Assembly (NCBI GenBank): GCA_905214675.1
Contig: CAJMMS010000051.1
Location: 1-12,649, forward strand
Direction of reading: 5' to 3'
Length of the DNA: 12,649 nt
Source of the DNA: an uncultured bacterium
GTDB lineage: Bacteria > Bacillota > Clostridia > Lachnospirales > Lachnospiraceae
This document shows, one piece after another, positions 7,293 through 12,649 of this stretch. Position 1 is the stretch's first letter, and each line of letters opens with the position of its first letter. The position numbers and the translations under genes are program-made. The notes under the pieces were generated by a model, which was not told where the DNA came from, made no database searches, and saw only the letters and a program-made list of their open reading frames with translations.

Positions 7293-8264
7293 TTATTTAT
7301 CCTCCTTATCAAACAGATGACAGGCCACTTCGTGATCTGCTCCGATCTGATGGAGTTTCGGTTTTTCCGCCGCACATTTTTCGGTTGCTTTCGGACAACG
7401 TCCCCGAAACGGGCAGCCTGCCGGCACATCCAGCGGGCTTGGTGCCTCGCCCTTGATCTCTTCAATCGGTTTGCCAAAATCCATGCCGATATCAAAAATG
7501 GAGCCGATCAGTGCTCTCGTATACGGATGTACGGCATGTTCTGACAGATTTTTTGCAGGGAGCACTTCCACTACATTTCCCAGATACATAACTGCCACTT
7601 CATGTGCACAGGACTGGATCAGTGAAATATCATGGCAGATAAAACCGATGGTAATATTTTTTTCTTTCTGAAGTTTTACGATCAGTTCAATGATCGTCTG
7701 CTGTACAGATACATCCAGTGCGGAAGTTGCCTCATCAAGAATCAGAATCTCCGGTTCCAGAGCCAGAGCACGGGCGATGGCTACACGCTGACGCTGTCCG
7801 CCGGACATATTGTGCGGATAACGGTCTGCAAAATCTCCCGGCAGCTCTACCATTTCCAGAAGACGGCGGCAGGCTGCATCCTTCTCACTCTTCCTGATAC
7901 GGTTAAAGTTCATAAGAGGTTCGCATACAATATCACGGATCTTCATTTTCGGGTTGAAAGAAGAGGTCGGATCCTGAAATACCATCTGGATATTCTGACG
8001 GTTCTGACGCAGTTCTTCCCCCTTCAGTTTGGTAATATCCTTGCCGCGGTAAAGGATCTCTCCCTCGGAAGGAGTATCCAGTGATACCAGAAATCGCATA
8101 AACGTAGATTTACCGCAGCCGGATTCACCTACCAGTCCCAGTGTCTTTCCTTTGTAAAATTTCAGATTAATATCATCATTGGCAACCAAAGTACGTCCGC
8201 CGGACGCCGGGAAACGGCGGGTAACATGCTTCGCTTCCAGAACAACTTCATCATGTTCAAACAT
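7293..8264 (-). CDS. ABC transporter ATPase, DppF/OppF type
   Basis: Second ATPase subunit of the peptide/nickel-class importer; it powers uptake from the cytoplasmic face as a heterodimer with the preceding ATPase. All motifs are present: Walker A GESGCGKST (46-54), Q-loop Gln97, signature MSGGQRQR (153-160), Walker B ILILDEA (173-179) and H-loop His211. The C-terminal oligopeptide-transporter extension has four cysteines (284, 290, 297, 315), a pattern that binds a 4Fe-4S cluster in some relatives. The ATG at 8264 is chosen because GGAGGGG lies about 6 nt upstream. A longer frame back to 8294 would overlap the upstream gene by 38 bp and has no better site. With this start the overlap is 8 bp, which suggests coupled translation. 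The length of 323 residues is normal. Confidence 0.95.
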   Translation of the reverse strand: MFEHDEVVLEAKHVTRRFPASGGRTLVANDDINLKFYKGKTLGLVGESGCGKSTFMRFLVSLDTPSEGEILYRGKDITKLKGEELRQNRQNIQMVFQDPTSSFNPKMKIRDIVCEPLMNFNRIRKSEKDAACRRLLEMVELPGDFADRYPHNMSGGQRQRVAIARALALEPEILILDEATSALDVSVQQTIIELIVKLQKEKNITIGFICHDISLIQSCAHEVAVMYLGNVVEVLPAKNLSEHAVHPYTRALIGSIFDIGMDFGKPIEEIKGEAPSPLDVPAGCPFRGRCPKATEKCAAEKPKLHQIGADHEVACHLFDKEDK

Positions 8265-9039
8265 AAGATTCCCCTCCCATAGAAGGTACCGCACTTAACA
8301 GTCTGCGGGTATAATCATTTTCCGAGTGATGCAGGATATGGTCGCGGTCACCCTGATCTTCAATATGACCGTCTTTCATAACCACGATGTAGTCAGACAT
8401 ATAAGCTGCCACACCCAGGTTGTGGGTAACAACAATAATACCGGTTCCGTAATCATCCCTCAGTTCCATCATCTGACGTACGATCTGTGCCTGAGTCGTT
8501 ACATCAAGTGCACTCGTCGGCTCATCCGCCAGCAGAAGCTTCGGCTGATAGGTCATTCCCATAGCAATACCTACACGCTGACGCATACCGCCGGATAACT
8601 GGAACGGATAGGATCTCATAATATTATCCGGACTTGGAAGACGCATCTTTTCAAGCATTTCCTCTCCTTTTGCCCATGCATCCTTTTTCGAAATCTTCTC
8701 GTGAGTCTGAAGATATTCAGTAAAGACCGCACCGATTTTCCTGGTCGGGTTCATCATGGCACCACTGTCCTGAAAAATCATGGAGATTTCACTGCCTCGC
8801 AGATTCCTCCACTGCTCCTGTGTATTCTTAAGGAGAGATTTCCCATTAAAAAGGATATCTCCTCTGGTTACTTTACCGCCTCCGGCAAGAAGTCCGAGAA
8901 CCGCACGGATCACAGTAGTCTTGCCGCTTCCGCTCTCTCCTACCAGACTGACGATCTGACCCCCGGCCATATCGAGACTGAAATCCACAACGGTAGGAAC
9001 GTCTTTATAAGCGATTGTAATATTATCAATTTTCAGCAT
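8257..9039 (-). CDS. ABC transporter ATPase, DppD/NikD type
   Basis: First ATPase subunit of the importer. Motifs seen are Walker A GESGSGKTT (34-42), Q-loop Gln90, signature LSGGMRQRV (148-156), Walker B LLLADEP (168-174) and H-loop His206. At 260 residues it ends shortly after RRLLSAVPS, so it lacks the cysteine-containing C-terminal extension of OppD/DppD. Its size fits NikD-like subunits, and the extension is present only in its partner. The ATG at 9039 follows AGGAGG by 7 nt. The gene lies 12 bp after the permease gene and its stop overlaps the start of the next ATPase gene. Confidence 0.95.
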   Translation of the reverse strand: MLKIDNITIAYKDVPTVVDFSLDMAGGQIVSLVGESGSGKTTVIRAVLGLLAGGGKVTRGDILFNGKSLLKNTQEQWRNLRGSEISMIFQDSGAMMNPTRKIGAVFTEYLQTHEKISKKDAWAKGEEMLEKMRLPSPDNIMRSYPFQLSGGMRQRVGIAMGMTYQPKLLLADEPTSALDVTTQAQIVRQMMELRDDYGTGIIVVTHNLGVAAYMSDYIVVMKDGHIEDQGDRDHILHHSENDYTRRLLSAVPSMGGESYV

Positions 9040-9051
9040 CTTCCTGCCTCC

Positions 9052-9882
9052 TTACTCATCTCTCGGATCCAGGATATCCCGGATGGAATCTCCCAGCATA
9101 TTAAATACAACAACGACCAGGAAAATAGCAAGTCCCGGATAGAGCATCATCCACGGTGCAGACTGCATGCAGGCACGTCCTTCATTCAGCATATAGCCCC
9201 ATTCCGGTGTCGGCGGCTTTGCACCAAATCCGAGGAAAGACAGAGCTGCGATCTCCAGCATCATACCACCAACATCCGTAGCCGCTGTAATGATCAGCGT
9301 CGGCAGTGCGTTCGGAAGCATATAACGAAGCAGCATATACGGTGTTTTCGAACCTGTCACAACTGCCGCTGCCACATAGTCACGGTCACGGATCTTCATG
9401 ACCAGACTTCGTGCCAGACGGGCATATTTTGTCCAGTTAACGGCCACGATCGCAATAATGGCATTTCGGATACTTGCACCCATGATACCTGCAACGGCCA
9501 GAGCAAGAACCAATCCCGGGAATGCCAGCATCATATCTGCAATACGCATGAGAATCGCATCAATCTTACCGCCAAAATACCCGGCAATAACACCTACTAC
9601 ACTTCCTACCAGGAAGATCAGGATAACCACGCCAAACGTAGAAGTCAGGGAAGCACGTGCTCCGTAAATAACACGTGCATAAATATCACGGCCCATTTTG
9701 TCCGTTCCGAAAATATGCTCTTTACTCGGTGCTTCCAGTGCTTCTGTAAGAGATCCTTTCAGCGGATCAACGCCTCCTGTCAGTACCGGTGCAAAAACAG
9801 CTGCCAGGATGATCAGAACGGCAAGAATCCCAAAAAAGGTAAACTGCTTATGTTCTTTCATAAATTTTAACGTCTTTTTCAT
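9052..9882 (-). CDS. ABC transporter permease, DppC/NikC type
   Basis: Membrane-spanning subunit that forms the transport channel with the DppB-like permease. An N-terminal hydrophobic helix (about 14-35) is followed by the family motif FGTDKMGRD (58-66) and a set of membrane helices from about residue 84 on. The coupling loop that contacts the ATPase (EAA motif) lies near 171-192, around AAAVVTGSKTPYMLLR. The C-terminus NMLGDSIRDILDPRDE is characteristic of the family. The 276-residue length is normal. The ATG at 9882 has GAGGTGA upstream, overlapping the stop of the preceding gene; the two genes are 4 bp apart. Confidence 0.95.
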   Translation of the reverse strand: MKKTLKFMKEHKQFTFFGILAVLIILAAVFAPVLTGGVDPLKGSLTEALEAPSKEHIFGTDKMGRDIYARVIYGARASLTSTFGVVILIFLVGSVVGVIAGYFGGKIDAILMRIADMMLAFPGLVLALAVAGIMGASIRNAIIAIVAVNWTKYARLARSLVMKIRDRDYVAAAVVTGSKTPYMLLRYMLPNALPTLIITAATDVGGMMLEIAALSFLGFGAKPPTPEWGYMLNEGRACMQSAPWMMLYPGLAIFLVVVVFNMLGDSIRDILDPRDE

Positions 9883-9886
9883 GTTC

Positions 9887-10825
9887 TCACCTCTTCAATC
9901 TCATCCGCGGATCAATATAAACATAGGATGCATCCACAATCAGGTTAATGACCATATAAATCAACGCCATCCAGAGCACATAACCCTGAATCAGGTTATA
10001 ATCACTGGAAGTAATGGCAGTAACGGCCAGATTTCCAAGTCCAGGATAAGAGAAAATTACCTCTACAACACTGGTACCGCCAAGAAGACTTCCGATGGAC
10101 AGACCAAGCATCGTAATCAGCGGAAGCAATGCATTCGGAAATACATTTTTCCAGATGATGGTAGAACGTTTTACACCTCTGGCTTCTGCACCGATGACAT
10201 AGTCCTGACTCAGTTCCTCCAGAACTGCTGTCCGGACCTGTCTTGTATATTTGGATGCCATTGCAATGGCCAGCGTCAGTGCCGGCAAAAACAGACTCTT
10301 GAAGTCACCGCTGGAAGCGATAACCGGGAAAATCTGAATCTTTACACACAAAAGCAGCATCAGAAGAAGACCTACCCAGAAGTTTGGCATGGCACATCCA
10401 ACGAAGGTTACCGCACGGCAAATATAATCGATAATTCCATCTTTATGCAATGCAGAAGCAACGCCAAGCGGCACGGATATAACCAACATCAGGATCAATG
10501 ACATCAGTGTCAGTTTCAGCGTCGGAATTACACGGGCTGCCAGCAGCTCTACAACCGGTTTGTTCAAGCTGTAGGATTTTCCAAAATTGCCATGCAGACA
10601 GTTAAACAGCCAGCGGAAATACTGGGTGAAAAACGGATCATTCAGACCCATCTCGTCTCTGGTCTGCTGTACCAGCTCTTCTGTCGGCATGACACCGGTA
10701 GCGGAAAACATGTTACGAACCGGATCTCCCGGAGACAGGTAGGTCAGCAAAAACGTCACGAAACTGATACCGATCAGCACGATCACAATCTGAAAGATTC
10801 GGCGAAGAATCTGTTTCTTATTCAA
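9887..10825 (-). CDS. ABC transporter permease, DppB/NikB type
   Basis: First membrane subunit of the importer, 312 residues as expected. The N-terminal helix with VLIGISFVTFLLTYLSPGDP (16-35) is the family hallmark. LHGNFGKSY (77-85), further helices and the EAA coupling loop GAEARGVKRSTIIWKNVFPN (212-231) follow, then the C-terminal YIDPRMRLKR. The start codon is TTG at 10825, supported by AAAGGAG 8 nt upstream; no ATG in frame fits better. The weak start and the 113 bp gap with a stem-loop after the binding-protein gene would both lower permease output relative to the binding protein. Confidence 0.94.
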   Translation of the reverse strand: MNKKQILRRIFQIVIVLIGISFVTFLLTYLSPGDPVRNMFSATGVMPTEELVQQTRDEMGLNDPFFTQYFRWLFNCLHGNFGKSYSLNKPVVELLAARVIPTLKLTLMSLILMLVISVPLGVASALHKDGIIDYICRAVTFVGCAMPNFWVGLLLMLLLCVKIQIFPVIASSGDFKSLFLPALTLAIAMASKYTRQVRTAVLEELSQDYVIGAEARGVKRSTIIWKNVFPNALLPLITMLGLSIGSLLGGTSVVEVIFSYPGLGNLAVTAITSSDYNLIQGYVLWMALIYMVINLIVDASYVYIDPRMRLKR

Positions 10826-10884
10826 AACAATAGCTCCTTTCTGTTAAAATTCAAGCCAAACGCATGAACCCCTACGTGCGGAAA

Positions 10885-10924
10885 TACCCCCACACTGCCG
10901 CCGTAAGGGGCACGGATGGGGGTA
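10885..10924 (-). other. Intergenic stem-loop between binding-protein and permease genes
   Basis: On the minus strand the arms TACCCCCA (10917-10924) and TGGGGGTA (10885-10892) pair perfectly. They enclose a smaller hairpin CCGT/ACGG (10912-10915 with 10901-10904). Only TATTTCC follows, with no T-run, so it is not a classic terminator. It may stabilise the 3' end of the binding-protein mRNA or partially attenuate transcription. This position commonly serves to make more binding protein than permease. Confidence 0.5.
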
Positions 10925-10938
10925 ATCAGTTCTTAAAC

Positions 10939-12558
10939 TTACTGAGCCGGGGTAATCTCGGTGGTCAGCCAGTAATAGTCTGCAGTATGGATATGTGCAT
11001 TTCCCACATTTTTAGAGTAGATCATGGAAGAGTTGTAGTAACCGTCGATCAGAACAGCTGCATCATCTACCAGGATCTGCTGCATCTGGAAAATCAGATC
11101 TGCACGCTTGTCCTCATCCATCTCGCTCTTCAGCTGTTCAAACAGCTTATCATATTCCGGATTGGAATATCCGCAGTAAGTAGTGTCCGTTGCCCAGTTT
11201 GCCATGTATGCATATGGGTCTCCGGTACCTACGGTGATCCAGTTATTATTGTTGAAATCATAGTCTCCGGCAGCAAGTTTGCTCCACTGGTCATCGGAAC
11301 TGCCGTAATCTGCGGTGCATCCGATACCGATCTCTGCCAGATACTGGATATGTGCATTGGAGAAATCATTCAGCAGACGGTTCTCATAAGAAACGTAGTG
11401 CAGGTTGATGTTTTCTCCGTCGATCTCACGGATTCCGTCTCCGTCCGTATCTACGATACCGGCATCGTCAAGGAGCTTTTTCGCACCTTCCGGATCATAG
11501 GTATATGGGTTGTTCAGTTTGTCGTATCCATAATTTAACGTAGACGGCAGTACGGAGAATCCCGGCGTATACAGATCTCCGATCGTCTTGGAATGACAGA
11601 TGGTGTCATAATCAATCGCCATCAGGATTGCCTGACGCAGAGTCTTATTGCCAAGAACACCGTCAAAATTCATCCAGCTGAAACCACAGCGAACACCGGA
11701 AGCGATGTCTACGGTGAAATCAGGGTTGTCTTTGAAATCCTGAATATCCGATACGTTGGTGATGTTCTCTACCAGATCAACCTGTCCGCTCTGCAGAGCC
11801 ATGGTCTTGGCAGAAGCATCACCCATGTACATCAGTTTTACTTCATCATACGGAACTTCCTCACGGTAGTTCGGGTTCGCCACCAGATCGTATCCAACAC
11901 CTACGCCATTAAAGGTATCGATCATGTACGGACCTGTTCCGATCGTACCATTATCAAAGTTTTCGGTATCTGCCACATCAACAATTCCCATGGTCGGATG
12001 TGCCAGCTGTCCCGGAAGGTTTGCATACGGCTGAGTGGTCTGGATGGTCAGAGTGTTTGCCTCATCATCAGCAGTTACCGTTGCCTCAAACTCCAGATAT
12101 TTCTGAGGTTTTGCAGAACCACTCGGTCCCATCTCTTTCAGATACTCAAAATACTCTTTTACTTTTGTCGGAGTCAGATCGCAGCCATCAGAGAATTTGA
12201 TACCGTCTTTCAGAGTGATGACCCACTCGGTATGCTCGTCATTTACCGTATAACTCTCTGCCAGCCATGGCTCAACTTCCATGCTGTCGTTGAATTTGAA
12301 CAGACCCTCGGTGATACCGTAACGCATAGCGTTCCATCCGCCATTCTCATCCGTAACGGTATTTACAATACCATCGGTATACATCTGACATCCGAAAGTA
12401 AGTACTTTCTTATCTCCGGTGCTTGCCGCGGAAGTGTCGCTGCTGCTGTTTGCGGCAGAAGTATCGCTGCTGTTGTTATTGGAAGTTCCACCGCCGCAGC
12501 CCGTCAGTAAAAGTACTGCTGCAAGAGTTAAACTGATACATTTCTTTTTGTTTCTCAT
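10939..12558 (-). CDS. ABC transporter substrate-binding lipoprotein, family 5 (peptide/nickel class)
   Basis: Extracellular ligand-capture protein of the DppA/OppA/NikA class (SBP_bac_5), 539 residues, normal length. The signal peptide has MRNKKK, a hydrophobic core and the lipobox LTGC, with Cys21 lipidated. A flexible Ser/Asn/Thr/Ala linker (22-47) with a nine-residue repeat follows. Family marks are AESYTVNDEHTEWVITLKDG (100-119) with KFSDG after it, GTGPYMI (207-213), the TLRQAILMAIDYD region (306-318) and YDPEGAKKLLDDAGI (354-368). An acidic DTDGDGIREIDG loop (370-381), a possible calcium-binding loop, comes next. The start ATG has AAGGAT 8 nt upstream. It is the first gene of the operon. 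The ligand, whether peptide, metal chelate or another molecule, cannot be read from the sequence. Confidence 0.95.
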   Translation of the reverse strand: MRNKKKCISLTLAAVLLLTGCGGGTSNNNSSDTSAANSSSDTSAASTGDKKVLTFGCQMYTDGIVNTVTDENGGWNAMRYGITEGLFKFNDSMEVEPWLAESYTVNDEHTEWVITLKDGIKFSDGCDLTPTKVKEYFEYLKEMGPSGSAKPQKYLEFEATVTADDEANTLTIQTTQPYANLPGQLAHPTMGIVDVADTENFDNGTIGTGPYMIDTFNGVGVGYDLVANPNYREEVPYDEVKLMYMGDASAKTMALQSGQVDLVENITNVSDIQDFKDNPDFTVDIASGVRCGFSWMNFDGVLGNKTLRQAILMAIDYDTICHSKTIGDLYTPGFSVLPSTLNYGYDKLNNPYTYDPEGAKKLLDDAGIVDTDGDGIREIDGENINLHYVSYENRLLNDFSNAHIQYLAEIGIGCTADYGSSDDQWSKLAAGDYDFNNNNWITVGTGDPYAYMANWATDTTYCGYSNPEYDKLFEQLKSEMDEDKRADLIFQMQQILVDDAAVLIDGYYNSSMIYSKNVGNAHIHTADYYWLTTEITPAQ

Positions 12559-12592
12559 AATTTTTTATCCTTTCTCCTTTCATCTGCTCCGA

Positions 12593-12619
12593 CTAATAGG
12601 CGTTTGCGAAACGCCACAA
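12593..12619 (-). promoter_or_regulatory. Candidate promoter and palindromic operator of the transporter operon
   Basis: A perfect 7 bp inverted repeat with a 3 nt loop (GGCGTTT, GCG, AAACGCC on the plus strand, 12599-12615) lies 40 bp upstream of the first gene. On the minus strand a TATTAG (12593-12598) and a TTGTGG (12614-12619) flank it as weak -10 and -35 boxes with a 15 nt spacer. If they are real, the palindrome fills the spacer and would be an operator. Alternatively the true promoter lies beyond the window edge and this is a leader hairpin. No T-run follows it on the minus strand. Confidence 0.4.
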
Positions 12620-12649
12620 GCCGCATAAATACGGCATTTTTTATTACCT

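Noticed and set aside
8265..8294. N-terminal extension of the second ATPase
   Set aside because: The ribosome binding site fits the ATG at 8264, and the extra ten residues do not match the family start.
8701..9870. Plus-strand open frame of 389 codons opposite the permease and ATPase genes
   Set aside because: It lies opposite well-conserved transporter genes and its protein is low-quality, with many His, Asn, Cys and Arg residues and no domain.
12620..12642. GCCG/CGGC hairpin followed by six T residues on the plus strand, terminator-like
   Set aside because: No plus-strand gene precedes it, the GC stem is only 4 bp, and on the minus strand, where the genes lie, no T-run follows.
1..12649. 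CRISPR array, tRNA, rRNA, insertion sequence or known riboswitch
   Set aside because: No regularly spaced repeats, cloverleaf-like segments, transposase frames or recognisable riboswitch cores were seen when reading both strands.

Overview
The window looks like chromosomal DNA of a gut-type Firmicute of the class Clostridia, most likely Lachnospiraceae. The grounds are Gram-positive-style ribosome binding sites (AAGGAG/AGGAGG), two lipoproteins with lipobox signals, occasional GTG and TTG starts, and the style of the transporter proteins. This is inference from sequence character. All convincing genes are on the minus strand, so transcription runs from high to low coordinates.

Positions 3828-12558 hold a compact block of eight genes that reads as one operon. 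In transcription order they are: a family 5 substrate-binding lipoprotein, two Dpp/Nik-type permeases, two Dpp/Opp-type ATPases, a DUF3798-like lipoprotein, a MATE efflux pump and a LysR-type regulator. Gaps are 113 bp after the binding protein, then 4 and 12 bp, an 8 bp overlap, 2 bp, 2 bp and 26 bp. A Rho-independent terminator sits directly after the LysR gene. The ABC genes form a complete peptide/nickel-class importer. The unusual point is that a second solute-binding-like lipoprotein, an exporter and a regulator are tightly appended to it. This suggests a self-regulated import/export unit for one small molecule or peptide, but the substrate cannot be read from the sequence.

Positions 1-3790 are visibly more AT-rich and look like a worn accessory or defence region. 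They hold a DUF1016/YhcG-type PD-(D/E)XK nuclease gene, an AlbA_2/GHKL-ATPase/winged-helix protein gene, and a short ORF resembling the 5-methylcytosine-sensing N-terminal domain of AspBHI-type restriction enzymes but lacking a nuclease domain. Between and beside them lie gene fragments: a stop-interrupted tail at 24-281, a possible Fic-protein tail at 1388-1498, and a scrap whose codons match the LLLYYDI motif of the neighbouring DUF1016 gene.

The most notable non-coding signals are a 40 bp near-perfect palindrome overlapping the probable promoter of the AlbA_2 gene, a perfect 14 bp inverted repeat inside the DUF1016 gene, and a 7 bp hairpin/operator candidate in front of the transporter operon.
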